This document shows positions 18,779 to 27,920 of a stretch of 35,144 bases of DNA, piece after piece. Made by a program: the position numbers and the translations under genes. Where the stretch lies: positions 1 through 35,144 of the forward strand of contig CAIRBK010000046.1 of the NCBI GenBank assembly GCA_903876795.1, read 5' to 3'. This DNA is from an uncultured Verrucomicrobiota bacterium. Lineage in GTDB: Bacteria; Verrucomicrobiota; Verrucomicrobiia; Opitutales; Opitutaceae. Numbering within the stretch: the first letter of the stretch is position 1; every line of letters starts with the position of its first letter. The notes beneath the pieces are model-generated. The model was not told the DNA's origin. It searched no databases and saw only the letters and a program-made list of their open reading frames with translations.

Positions 18779-20778
18779 GCTGCGCCCTCCTTATGCTTGC
18801 GGAATAGAACGAAGGGAACCGCCATCTCCTCCAAGGAGTCGCCACCGTGGCAAACGATGGTGCGGCCTTTGTCGGTGAACGCCTTCCCCTGCGGAGCGAT
18901 GACAGGGATGATGTTGGCCGGCAGGCCGGAGTGCCGCGCGATGCGGCTTCCCGGCACCGCTTTCACGCAGGCCTCAGCGAAGGTCGCGTCGTTGAATAGC
19001 CGATTTCGCTCCCCTCGACTTTCGCAGAGCACGCCTTGTTGCGGCGCACCGATGCCGGTTGCCTCGGTGTTGCCGTGATCTGCGGTGAGCGCGACGGTGA
19101 AGCCGTGGTGAAGCAGGGCGGCGAGCAGGGTTTGGAGTGCTTGGGTCTTGGCCCACTGCTCGACCTGATTGATCATGCCGGCACTGCCGAGCTGCATTCC
19201 GTGCATGATTTCGTCCACCTTGAACAGAGTGATGCCGAGCGCCTTGGTCTCCCCTGTTATTACTTCGACGGCGCGATCTTTGGTATCCTCGTCGCCGGGC
19301 GCCGCGATGAAGGCGATTTCGTGTTTCGCCAAACCGCGTCCGGCCCAGAATTGCCCCCAGCGTTTTTCGTCGTGGGAAGTTTGTTGGAGCGTATCCGCGA
19401 AATAGGAAGGCAGCTTGCCGCTGAAGACCGCTTGGCGCGAAATGGGCGTGATCGACGGCAGCCAAGCGAAGGTTGCGGTTTCTTCGATCAGCACGCCGGG
19501 CATTTCGGGCTGAAGGATCGCCTTGAGCGCCATCCATTGTTCTAGCGCGAGCCCGTCCACGAGCACCAAGGCCACTCGCTTGTCTTCGCCTCGTTCCAAG
19601 GCACGAGCGAGGCAGGCAGAAACGTGATGCACCATCGCGAGTGAAGCGGCGGGCTGATTGTAGAGACGCGGATAGTTGTCCCGCATCCAGCCGGAAAACT
19701 CCGTATCCAACGCGGAGCGGAGAGCGGTGTAGCGGGCGAGCAGCGATGCCTGAACTGCCTTCTCCGTCTTTAGCCAAAGCTGGCGAAGCTGGCCCCAGCG
19801 CAGCGCAAAAGCCTGCCATTCCGCGAGCGTCCCGGTAGCCTTGGGCAGCGCTTTGGCCAAACCATCGAGCAACTCCTCCAAACGGAGCGCCGGGTTTTGT
19901 TTTTCCGGGTCGAGCAGACCAACTCTCACCCAGCGTTCGGAAGACGCCTCTTTCCAATCCCACGGAATCGGCGCGAGGATGCCGTCGGCAAACAGGGTGT
20001 CGATAAACACACGCACGTCGTCATGCCCAAAAGGGAGCATGCGCGGGCCGGGCACGCGAAACGCGTCGGTGGTCGGCTCCGCCACCAGATCGCGGCCGCC
20101 ATCGGTTTTGCGGAGGAAAACCGGCCAGCGTTCTTGCAGGAAGAGCCAGAAAATCGCGCGCTCGCGGAGCAGTGTCTTGAGCGGCCAAGCATCGAAGCGC
20201 TCGCCTAGCACAGCCTCAAGGTAGCCGAGCAAAATCTCTGGGATCGGCAAACGGCGGTAGTGGAGCCGACACAGAAAAGTGAGGAGCTTGGGTTCGGAGT
20301 TCAGCGTCACCGGGTCTACCTCGAAGAGGTGCCGGAGCATGAACTCTTTGGTGAGCTTCTCCCCCATGCTCTGGTTGGCGTGGGCACTCTGGGCACGGTG
20401 CAACGCGTCGTAGAGCGACGCGTCGAGGTGGCGGATCACGTCGTAAGCGAGCTTGGGGAACAGGTCGTGCAGCGTGAGCGTGAGGCGGCGCGCGCGGGTC
20501 AGGACATCGAAGGGCAACGTCTCGAAGTCGCGTTCGCCGGGCGCGAAGGCGACGACTATTTCTATCGTCTCGCCTGCATCCCAACGGCTGCGAAAACGGG
20601 TCTCGTAATCGAGCCGGAACGACAGCGCTTCCTCGTAGAAGACGACGGCAAACCCTTTCTGCTCCAACGCGGCCAGCAAGCCGGGCTCGCGCAAGATGCC
20701 GTCGGAGTCGCACACCGCTGTCACCGGTTTGAGGCCGGGGACAAACTGCGAGAGGATAGATGCACGCCAATCGTTCAT
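18775..20778 (-). CDS. pglZ: BREX type 3 alkaline-phosphatase-fold protein PglZ
   Basis: Core BREX protein with an alkaline-phosphatase fold; required for defence, exact chemistry unsettled. From the ATG at 20778 it has 667 residues. The phosphatase-like part lies in the C-terminal half: metal-binding VALVLVDGLALEQWMALK (Asp408), ATFAWLPSITPISRQAVFSG (Thr444 region), LTADHGNTEATG (Asp567, His568) and IVCHGGDSLEEMAVPFVLFR (His644). The N-terminal half is helical and variable. The frame is open to 20856, but the brxHII stop overlaps the ATG at 20778 (ATGA), which fixes a coupled start. Its own stop overlaps brxA in the same way. All expected metal ligands that I can place are present, so this gene looks intact. 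Confidence 0.92.
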   Translation of the reverse strand: MNDWRASILSQFVPGLKPVTAVCDSDGILREPGLLAALEQKGFAVVFYEEALSFRLDYETRFRSRWDAGETIEIVVAFAPGERDFETLPFDVLTRARRLTLTLHDLFPKLAYDVIRHLDASLYDALHRAQSAHANQSMGEKLTKEFMLRHLFEVDPVTLNSEPKLLTFLCRLHYRRLPIPEILLGYLEAVLGERFDAWPLKTLLRERAIFWLFLQERWPVFLRKTDGGRDLVAEPTTDAFRVPGPRMLPFGHDDVRVFIDTLFADGILAPIPWDWKEASSERWVRVGLLDPEKQNPALRLEELLDGLAKALPKATGTLAEWQAFALRWGQLRQLWLKTEKAVQASLLARYTALRSALDTEFSGWMRDNYPRLYNQPAASLAMVHHVSACLARALERGEDKRVALVLVDGLALEQWMALKAILQPEMPGVLIEETATFAWLPSITPISRQAVFSGKLPSYFADTLQQTSHDEKRWGQFWAGRGLAKHEIAFIAAPGDEDTKDRAVEVITGETKALGITLFKVDEIMHGMQLGSAGMINQVEQWAKTQALQTLLAALLHHGFTVALTADHGNTEATGIGAPQQGVLCESRGERNRLFNDATFAEACVKAVPGSRIARHSGLPANIIPVIAPQGKAFTDKGRTIVCHGGDSLEEMAVPFVLFRKHKEGAA

Positions 20779-23579
20779 GCCGAGAAAACCTCCAACATGA
20801 GGAGCGGGTGAAGCTCGGGCAATAGATCGCGTTGGCGTTCGAGCTGAGCGCGCCACGCCAGACGCTCGCCTTCAAGCTGACGCAGACGGAACTGCCTCAC
20901 CTCCGGCAGACCGATTTCGCCCAAGAGTTTTGCGCGCACGCGGTAGCTGTATTCCCCCTTCTCCTCGTCTTGCTGCACTTGGGCGAGGTGACGGCTTTTC
21001 AGGTCGAAATAGACCTCGCGCAAAGTCTCGCGGGCTGCGGCGTTCGCCCTCTGGTAGGCCTCGGCCGAAGCCTCGGGCGCGAGCACGCCTGAGCAAGTCC
21101 ATGCGTCCATCATCAGCCGCTCGAAAAGGTATTTGGCGGTGGGTGCGAGATTGCGGCCATCGGCCTGCACGAACAGCGGACTGAGCCGGGCGCGGCTGCC
21201 GGTATCGGAGGAAATGCGAACCTCCCAGAGTGACCACACGCCGCGCAGACCGGCGGGCGCATCGGCGAGGCGAAGCGTCGGCACGGGAGCCCCGGCGGCG
21301 ACGCGCGGCAGTCGGGTGAGCATGGCGCGAACCTTGGGGTGCTCCAGGCTGAGGAGCGCGCCGCCCGGCACCGGTTCGCGGCCGGGCATGGTGTAGGTCT
21401 CGAACGCGGCTCCGCCGGGCCAGCGGATGCGCACCCGGTCTAGCTCGGCATCGAGCTGACCGTTGTAGCCCGCGAGGTAGTGGCCGACCATGCGCTCCAC
21501 CCAGTCAGCGATGGGGAGCTTGGGCGCGGTGTCGGGCTGAAAAGGCTCTGGGGCGGTGAGCACGCGGTTTTTCTCCTGCGCGTTACCCGCCTGCTGGCGA
21601 ATTTCCTCCGCCACGCGGCCGACCGTCTCGGGCACACGGTCGGGATGAAGCAAGGCCTCCAGATAAAGACGGTCGAAGAGTTTGCCGGCCTCGGCGGAGT
21701 CGAGCACGTCGCTGGTTTTATCCACACCCATATCGGCGAGGATGACGGCGAGCTTTTCCTCCAACACCTCGCGGACGCGGAACTCTACGGTATCGGCGAA
21801 GACGAAGTTGAAGGCGCGCACCGGATGTTTTTGGCCGATGCGATCCACGCGGCCGATGCGCTGCTCCATGCGCATGGGATTCCACGGAATGTCGAAATTG
21901 ATGATGACGTGGCAGAATTGCAGGTTCAGCCCCTCGCCGCCGGCATCGGTGGAGATAAGCACGCGCGTTGCTTTGCCAAAGGAGGCCTGCACCTGCTGCC
22001 GCTCCTCCATGCTCATGCTGCCGTTGAGGCGGACGGTGGAGATGCCGCGCGCACCGAGAAACTCGGCCAGCATTTCCTGCGTGGGCACGAACTCGGTAAA
22101 AATCAGCACCTTCATGTCCGGGTCGCTCTCGGCGCGTTCCAGATCGCGGATAAGGTCGATCAAAGCCTCGGCCTTGGCGTCGGCTCCTCCCGCCTCGACT
22201 TGGCGAGCGAGGCGGAGCAGGCCGTCGATTTCGCCGCGCTCGTTGGCCATGCCTTCACGCAACGCGGTGAAAACGATGTCGAGTTGTTCCTGGCCGTTGA
22301 GGTCGCTCCATTCGTCCTCCGGGTAGTCGGCGGGTATGGAAATGCCGCCGTGCGCCTTGGCCAGCGCGGGCAGGTTGGCTTCGTCGGACGCCGTGGTGAG
22401 CGCGGCGAGGCGCTTTTCCAGCGCCGTGCGGATCGCCCGCGTGGAGCTGGTGACGAGCCGCTGCATGAGGATCATGAGGAAGCCGAGCGCCGGCTTCCGG
22501 TCGCGCAGCGCTTGGTTGTAGCCGTGGCGCACGTAGCTGGTGACGGCCTCGTAAAGCTGTTCCTGGTCGGCGTGGGTGCCCCACTCCACGGGGCGGAGCT
22601 GGGTGAAGCGCGGCTTGAAGAGCGGTTGCCCGTCGGCGGTGACCGCCTGCCGTTTCTCGGTGCGGATGACGTAGGGCTGAACGCGTTCGCGGGTGACACT
22701 CTCCACCGCCGGGAACGCCTGCTTATCGAGCAAGGTGAGCAAGCGGTGGAAGGCGTCGGTTTTGCCTTGGTGGGGCGTGGCCGAGAGCAAGAGCAGGTAA
22801 GGAGCGGCCTCGGCCAAGCCCAAGCCGAGCTGGTGGCGGGCGACCTGCTCGGTGCTGCCGCCGAGGCGGTGGGCCTCGTCGATGACGATGAGATCCCAAC
22901 CGGCGGCGATTAGATCGTCGAAGCGGTCTTTGTTGTAGGCGGCGAGTTCCTCGGCCGTCCAACCGCGCCGTGCCTCCAGTGGCTTTACGGAATCGAGCGA
23001 ACAAATGACCTGGTCGCAGGCGCGCCACACATTGTCGCCGGGCACAACCTTGCGGAGGGTATCGAACTCCGCCGGGGCGAGGTGACGCAGCTCCTCGCCG
23101 AAGTGGATTTTCATCTCGGCCTGCCACTGCTTCACAAGGCCCTTGGGAGCGATGACGAGCACGCGACGCACGCGGCCCCGGAGCTTGAGTTCGCGGATGA
23201 TTAGCCCGGCCTCGATGGTTTTGCCGAGACCTACCTCGTCGGCGAGGAGGTAGCGCACGCGGTCGCCGGACACGGCGCGGCGGAGTGCGCGGATTTGGTG
23301 CGGCAGGGGGATGACGGCGCTATCGCTCGGCGCGAGGAGCACGTCCTCAAACGCGAGGTTGGCGAGCCGCGCGGCGCAGAGGGTGAACTTGACCCGCTCG
23401 ACGTGGCCTAGATCGGACGCCTCCAACGGGCGCACCTCGGAAGCGCGGACACGGACAAAGGTATCGTCCTGGGGGAGCCAGAGGCGCAAAGCCTCGTCGC
23501 CCCACAGGTCGAAGCGTTCCTCAACCTTAGCAGGTTGGCGGTGAGGAATGCTCCAGACCCATATGCCGGGCTCAACCAT
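20775..23579 (-). CDS. brxHII: BREX type 3 SNF2-like helicase BrxHII
   Basis: SNF2/RapA-like superfamily 2 ATPase of type 3 BREX, presumably a DNA translocase. From the ATG at 23579 it has 934 residues. Motif I is ADEVGLGKTIEAGL (Lys120), motif II is IVIDEAHRLG (Asp234), motif III is LLLSATPHQGK. The second RecA lobe has VLIFTEFVPTQEMLAEFL, STDAGGEGLNLQFCH and EQRIGRVDRIGQKH. A long C-terminal region of about 300 residues (LEALLHPDRVPETVGRVAEE and on) is typical of the BrxHII type. The ORF opens to 23621, but MVEPGIWVWS at 23579 fits better and gives an 8-bp overlap with the rloB-like stop. The stop overlaps pglZ (ATGA). Looks intact. Confidence 0.9.
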   Translation of the reverse strand: MVEPGIWVWSIPHRQPAKVEERFDLWGDEALRLWLPQDDTFVRVRASEVRPLEASDLGHVERVKFTLCAARLANLAFEDVLLAPSDSAVIPLPHQIRALRRAVSGDRVRYLLADEVGLGKTIEAGLIIRELKLRGRVRRVLVIAPKGLVKQWQAEMKIHFGEELRHLAPAEFDTLRKVVPGDNVWRACDQVICSLDSVKPLEARRGWTAEELAAYNKDRFDDLIAAGWDLIVIDEAHRLGGSTEQVARHQLGLGLAEAAPYLLLLSATPHQGKTDAFHRLLTLLDKQAFPAVESVTRERVQPYVIRTEKRQAVTADGQPLFKPRFTQLRPVEWGTHADQEQLYEAVTSYVRHGYNQALRDRKPALGFLMILMQRLVTSSTRAIRTALEKRLAALTTASDEANLPALAKAHGGISIPADYPEDEWSDLNGQEQLDIVFTALREGMANERGEIDGLLRLARQVEAGGADAKAEALIDLIRDLERAESDPDMKVLIFTEFVPTQEMLAEFLGARGISTVRLNGSMSMEERQQVQASFGKATRVLISTDAGGEGLNLQFCHVIINFDIPWNPMRMEQRIGRVDRIGQKHPVRAFNFVFADTVEFRVREVLEEKLAVILADMGVDKTSDVLDSAEAGKLFDRLYLEALLHPDRVPETVGRVAEEIRQQAGNAQEKNRVLTAPEPFQPDTAPKLPIADWVERMVGHYLAGYNGQLDAELDRVRIRWPGGAAFETYTMPGREPVPGGALLSLEHPKVRAMLTRLPRVAAGAPVPTLRLADAPAGLRGVWSLWEVRISSDTGSRARLSPLFVQADGRNLAPTAKYLFERLMMDAWTCSGVLAPEASAEAYQRANAAARETLREVYFDLKSRHLAQVQQDEEKGEYSYRVRAKLLGEIGLPEVRQFRLRQLEGERLAWRAQLERQRDLLPELHPLLMLEVFSA

Positions 23580-24297
23580 CGGCCTTTTGGGCGGGAGCGG
23601 CGGCAGCGCGAATCGCCGCAATCAGACGATCTACTTCGGTCGAGGGGTTGCAGGGAAACGTTGAGTTTCCAGCTCTGTGATAGTTGCGCACCCAAGCGGC
23701 GTTTGCCACCGCTCGCGCTAGCTCTGTTTGCTCTACTAGCGGAGGCATGAGAACTTTGGTCTCTTCGCCATGCTTGGTGTATTTTGTCTTTAAGGCTGCG
23801 GCCAATTTGGGAACCACGTTCTTACATTTCGCCATCGGCGAAGTGGTTCGGCCGCCCTCTAAATGTAAAAGTAACCAATATTCGAAACAGGGAGTGCTGT
23901 GGGCGCAGTTCACCTTCTTGCTAGCCGCAAACTGCAAGCCGTTGTTTAACTTGCCGTGTTCCTCGGGCACGTCGGTATCGAAAACAATCCAGATTTCGTC
24001 AAAATCCGGCACTTGCGAGTAGCCCGTCTCGCCATTTTTGAAAGCCTTGCGCCGTTTCGTTCGCTCCTCCAGCGCTGCTTCCGCCAGCCTCTGCGGATCG
24101 CCGATACCAGCGCCCTCGATGCACACCTCCACCGTGCTAAGGGCGAGTTTCTTCTTGAGCGCCTCGAAGTAGGCCGGTTCGGTGACTATCCCCTCCGTCG
24201 CGATGAGGATGCCTCGCGCAGGAGGTTTGATGCCGCGTTCCCGATGAAAGGAAGACGGCCTTGCAGAGAGCTTCTTGCGGTATTTTTCACTCCCCAT
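23572..24297 (-). CDS. rloB: RloB-like TOPRIM protein (AbiL-type second component)
   Basis: Resembles the RloB family, a TOPRIM-like putative nuclease that pairs with an RloA ATPase in phage-defence modules (AbiL-like). It has 241 residues from the ATG at 24297, which overlaps the RloA-like stop by 11 bp. Family features are IATEGIVTEPAYFEALKKKL (TOPRIM glutamate), IWIVFDTDVPEEHGK (DxD) and the HSTPCFEYWLLLHLEGG block seen across RloB proteins. The N-terminus is basic. The next gene, brxHII, starts within its last codons, so this pair is transcribed with the BREX genes although it is not a BREX component. Base composition is less GC-rich than in the flanking BREX genes. Confidence 0.85.
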   Translation of the reverse strand: MGSEKYRKKLSARPSSFHRERGIKPPARGILIATEGIVTEPAYFEALKKKLALSTVEVCIEGAGIGDPQRLAEAALEERTKRRKAFKNGETGYSQVPDFDEIWIVFDTDVPEEHGKLNNGLQFAASKKVNCAHSTPCFEYWLLLHLEGGRTTSPMAKCKNVVPKLAAALKTKYTKHGEETKVLMPPLVEQTELARAVANAAWVRNYHRAGNSTFPCNPSTEVDRLIAAIRAAAAPAQKADG

Positions 24298-25591
24298 GAT
24301 CGGTTCCTTTTCCTAGCAGGCCGGACGGGATAAAGGGCACGGCACCATAGCGCCCGGCCAAGTAGCCACGCACCAATGATTCCTTTTTACGTGGTTTATA
24401 ATCGGTCAGCGGATAGAGGTGGGTTGCGCCTTCATCGTCTTTGTCGGCGAACCATACCTGATCGCGCCGAAGCAGCGTCGGATCGAGCAAAAGCGGATTG
24501 TGGGTGGTGAAAAGCAACTGCGCACCATTCTTATTGTGTATATCGCTGAAAACGAGGCGCAACAGGGCCGTGACCATGGATGGATGGAGACTCGCCTCGA
24601 TTTCGTCGAAACTCACAATATAACCGTCACTCAGCATCTTGAGCCAACGTCCGGCCAAAGCAAAATAGCGCTGCGTGCCCGCCGACTGTTCGCCCCACGG
24701 GATTTGATACTCCTTACCGCCCGCCCCTCGGTGACCAAGCTGAATGTCATAGTCTTTGTTGTTTTTGATAATCTCTTCCACAACTGCGTCTGGAAACTGG
24801 GGGGGGAGATCTTCGCGACGAAGATCGCGCTCTTTCGCTTGAGCGGAGAGAATACCAAAGTCGGCGTGTTGAATGAACTTGGTGATCAGGTTCTTCGCAT
24901 TGGCGTTTTCGTTTAGGTAACGCACGGTGAAGCCGGGCGAAAGCGGAGGGAAATCCGACCCGAGCCGCATAAACGACAAGCGCGCTTTGAACCAAAGAAA
25001 AACAGGCTCTAGCTCTTTATTATTCCATTTGGCCGCTGTAGATAAAAATAGCGCGTTGTCGCGCGTGAACTCCACGATTTTGGCATCGCGCTTAAAATCC
25101 GTCGGGCGCTCTGGCTTCCACGAATAGGTCGAGGTTTCGTCGTTCCAGAGCCGCTCATACCAGACCTGCTCACGTCCCGTGGGGAAAGCGGAGAGAGACT
25201 CGTAGAGCACCCGAGTTTTGTTGAGCACCAGCACGAAGTGGTAGCGCACGCCCGCCGCCACGAAGCGGAGCGCCAATTCGGTCGGTTCGCCAACACTGGT
25301 CTCGTTGAGCAGGAACGGCTCAACTCCGGTAGGATCGCCGACATCCAGCTCCTTGGCCGAGTTCTCGACGAAGTGAGCCAGGAATTTAAGGGCGAAGAGG
25401 ACGTTGGTCTTACCCGCTGCGTTTGCCCCGTAAATAGCCACGCCTTTGAGGAGTTTGACGTTGTCCAGACCCGGTAATTTCGGGTCGATCACGTTCTCCA
25501 AAAGGGTCTTGTCGTAATTGCTCGCGACAAAACTTAGCCGCTGCTCTTCATTGAAGGAGCGGAAATTTTTGACCGTAAAGTCGATGATCAT
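24287..25591 (-). CDS. rloA: RloA-like AAA ATPase (AbiL-type first component)
   Basis: ABC-type AAA ATPase of the RloA/AbiLi group, related to OLD-family ATPases. It has 434 residues from the ATG at 25591. The N-terminus MIIDFTVKNFRSFNEEQRLS is the usual SMC-like first strand; Walker A is YGANAAGKTN (55-63); the signature region is EQSAGTQRYFAL (301-312); Walker B is IVSFDEIEASLHP (Asp329, Glu330); and the switch histidine is in TTHNPLLLD (362-370). RloA ATPases control a partner, here the RloB-like protein encoded 11 bp inside its end. It begins 76 bp after pglX, so it likely sits in the BREX transcript. Intact by motif. Confidence 0.88.
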   Translation of the reverse strand: MIIDFTVKNFRSFNEEQRLSFVASNYDKTLLENVIDPKLPGLDNVKLLKGVAIYGANAAGKTNVLFALKFLAHFVENSAKELDVGDPTGVEPFLLNETSVGEPTELALRFVAAGVRYHFVLVLNKTRVLYESLSAFPTGREQVWYERLWNDETSTYSWKPERPTDFKRDAKIVEFTRDNALFLSTAAKWNNKELEPVFLWFKARLSFMRLGSDFPPLSPGFTVRYLNENANAKNLITKFIQHADFGILSAQAKERDLRREDLPPQFPDAVVEEIIKNNKDYDIQLGHRGAGGKEYQIPWGEQSAGTQRYFALAGRWLKMLSDGYIVSFDEIEASLHPSMVTALLRLVFSDIHNKNGAQLLFTTHNPLLLDPTLLRRDQVWFADKDDEGATHLYPLTDYKPRKKESLVRGYLAGRYGAVPFIPSGLLGKGTDHGE

Positions 25592-25667
25592 GCCGAAACG
25601 TAAGCGTATTTTTGAAGCCTAAGCAAGTTTTGAGAGCAAAATGCGCAGAAAGAAGCTTGAGCCTGCA

Positions 25668-27833
25668 CTAGCTCGCCGACGCGCCGGAGCGGAGGGCGGC
25701 GTTGTCGTAGAGCATTTGGAGTTGTTCGTCTTCGTTGAGCACGCTTTCGGGGAGCATGTCGGCGACGGCGAGGATGGTGTAGTAATCCTTGCTTTGGTAA
25801 CAGTATTTGAACCCCACCCGGATCGCCTCGGTGCGGACTTCGCGGAGTTTCTTTGACCTCGGGACTTTGGGGCGCGGGGTGGCGGCGGCCATTCCGGGCA
25901 AGGTGGGGGCCTTGTCGGGGTTGCGGGCGGCGGAGATGTAGCCTTCGGGCAGGTAGAGCCAAAACTCTTCGAGCAGGCGTTTGTTGCGCAGGGTCTCCAC
26001 GTCGATGTTCTTCTTGGGATCGGGCACATACCACCGATCCTTGGCCTTGTGGCGGAGCTGGGCGTGATCTTTGTCGAGGTTGCGCAGCTCTTTGAACTGC
26101 GTGCTCAGGTAGCTGTGAATCTGGCTCGGGACTTCGCCCACGCCGTCGTAGCAGAGGAAGTTTTGATCGAGCAGGACGCGCAATTCAGGGCGAGCTTCCC
26201 ACTTCTTCCAGCTGGCGCTGAGTTGCTGCATGAAATCGGGAGTAATGTCGCCGGAGGTCGAGGGGCGCTCTTTGATATACTGGCGCACCCAGTCGATGGC
26301 GGTGCGTTCGTCTTCCACGAAGATGGCAAGCTGGCCGACTGAATCCATCTGCAAACGTTTCTGATCGTAGAGGTGGGCTTGTTCGGGGAGATACCATTTT
26401 TCGTCCCGCTCGACGAAATGCTCGCCGAGTCCTAGTTGGAACTCCGCCGAGGAGAGCGGGACGGGGGTCGAGTGCCCGAGATAGAAGGCGATCATCCGAT
26501 CATGGAGAATACGCGGATCGCGTTCGGCGATGGGGACAAGCTGACCGCCCTTGATCTTTACCACCGGGAGATTCTTCAAGTGCGTGCGGACGAAATCCCA
26601 AACGCCCGCGACCGTAGAGCCGGTCTTGGCAAACCGATCCTCAAGCCCCCCGTTGGGTTTGTAGGCTGAAATAACTAAGTCCTGCTTTACGGCCGTGGTC
26701 GTGGTGACTGAGCGGAAACTCCGTTGCTGTTTGTCGAGCGCGGCAACATTGGCCACGACGAAGCCGGCTTGCTGCAACGTGGTGTGAATGGAGTTCCATA
26801 CCGCTGCTTGAGAATTAGAGAACTCCACCGTCATCCAACGTCCCGGCTTTAGGATTCTATAAAATTCCTGAAAGCAACCGAGCATCAACCCCTGATACTC
26901 TGGAAGCTCCTTTCCTTTAGGGGCGTCGATAATTGCTTCGGTCTTTGTTTGGGTCGCTACGCCATGCCATGACTCAATCAGGAGATTGAGGTCGGAATAA
27001 GGGATGTTTTCACCGAAGGGAGGATCAGTGAAGATATAATCTAAGCATCCGTCGGGAAGTGTTAAGGCATCGGCCGAACCAGTGTTTATTAGGGAAATTT
27101 CACGATTGAATCGGGTCAGGCGGAAGACGCTTGCAAGGCGGTCTAGCTTTCCGTCGAGAACATACCACGGGCTACATTCAGAATGCTGAGATGCGATATA
27201 ATAGACGCCGCTAAGCGTTCTGTTTACCTGAGAGAAATGAGACGGGCTGTAGCGATTCATACGCGAAAGCCCCCAAATCGCTTGTTCAACGAAGAACAGT
27301 AGCATTTGGCGGATTCGCCCATCTCTGTGTTGTTCGGCTTTTAGCCAAAGCGCACCAAGAGATTGAGCCGCTCGGGGAAGAAAAAACTGATGAGTATGGC
27401 TAAAGCCTTTGGGCTCAATACGAGAGCCATGATACATCTGCTCAATGGGCCAACGGTTCGACGGTATGATGGAAGGCCACGGGAGATTCTCGATCTTGGT
27501 CAAAAGTGCCAAGTCACTTTGATCCGGCACCTTCTCGTGCTTCACTTTGCCGACACGGTATTGGATTAAGCACGGCTTGAATTTAACCCGTTTCCAAGGG
27601 GTTTTAAGAACCGGATCGATAGTCGCCTCCAGGACGCGGTCGAGTTTGCGCTTCGTGAGCGGTGCGGTGCAATGGGGACAAGGAAACTCGGCTTTCACGC
27701 CGCCCGTATCCTCGTCGGTCGCTTCTTCCGTGAAGGTCAATTCGCTACCGCATTCCGGGCAGGTAAAAACCTCGCTCCACACCGTGTAATCTATCCGGCG
27801 TTTCGAGCCGTCGGTGTGTTTGGTTTCATACAT
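25668..27833 (-). CDS. pglX: BREX type 3 methyltransferase PglX, C-terminal part after in-frame stop
   Basis: C-terminal 721 residues of the adenine-specific DNA methyltransferase PglX (PglXI type). In BREX it marks host DNA so that unmodified phage DNA is attacked. A zinc-ribbon-like CPECGSELTF with a second CPHC pair comes first, then a second catalytic-type motif FTDPPFGENIPYSDLNLLIE and the strand RWMTVEFSNS. The reading frame from the N-terminal part (27918-28538) continues unbroken into this one, apart from one TAA at 27918-27920; the 28 codons between that stop and this ATG also read sensibly (NYNTPVNADAFETEATRLLK). The ATG at 27833 lies in the middle of the family sequence (GWMYET) and has only a weak ribosome site. 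As an independent protein it would lack motif I, so activity alone is unlikely. Confidence 0.85.
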   Translation of the reverse strand: MYETKHTDGSKRRIDYTVWSEVFTCPECGSELTFTEEATDEDTGGVKAEFPCPHCTAPLTKRKLDRVLEATIDPVLKTPWKRVKFKPCLIQYRVGKVKHEKVPDQSDLALLTKIENLPWPSIIPSNRWPIEQMYHGSRIEPKGFSHTHQFFLPRAAQSLGALWLKAEQHRDGRIRQMLLFFVEQAIWGLSRMNRYSPSHFSQVNRTLSGVYYIASQHSECSPWYVLDGKLDRLASVFRLTRFNREISLINTGSADALTLPDGCLDYIFTDPPFGENIPYSDLNLLIESWHGVATQTKTEAIIDAPKGKELPEYQGLMLGCFQEFYRILKPGRWMTVEFSNSQAAVWNSIHTTLQQAGFVVANVAALDKQQRSFRSVTTTTAVKQDLVISAYKPNGGLEDRFAKTGSTVAGVWDFVRTHLKNLPVVKIKGGQLVPIAERDPRILHDRMIAFYLGHSTPVPLSSAEFQLGLGEHFVERDEKWYLPEQAHLYDQKRLQMDSVGQLAIFVEDERTAIDWVRQYIKERPSTSGDITPDFMQQLSASWKKWEARPELRVLLDQNFLCYDGVGEVPSQIHSYLSTQFKELRNLDKDHAQLRHKAKDRWYVPDPKKNIDVETLRNKRLLEEFWLYLPEGYISAARNPDKAPTLPGMAAATPRPKVPRSKKLREVRTEAIRVGFKYCYQSKDYYTILAVADMLPESVLNEDEQLQMLYDNAALRSGASAS

Positions 27834-27917
27834 CCAACCTAACTCGGTTTCGACTTCCTTCAGTAGTCGGGTGGCCTCGGTCTCGAATGCGTCGGCATTA
27901 ACAGGCGTATTGTAATT

Positions 27918-27920
27918 TTA
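27918..27920 (-). other. In-frame TAA within pglX
   Basis: Codon 207 of the frame that starts at 28538. It separates SPVASFIA from NYNTPVNADAF with no shift of frame, so one base change would restore a 956-residue protein. Confidence 0.8.

Noticed and set aside
21480-22913. 477-codon plus-strand ORF opposite brxHII
   Set aside because: Antisense shadow; the minus strand carries every SNF2 motif.
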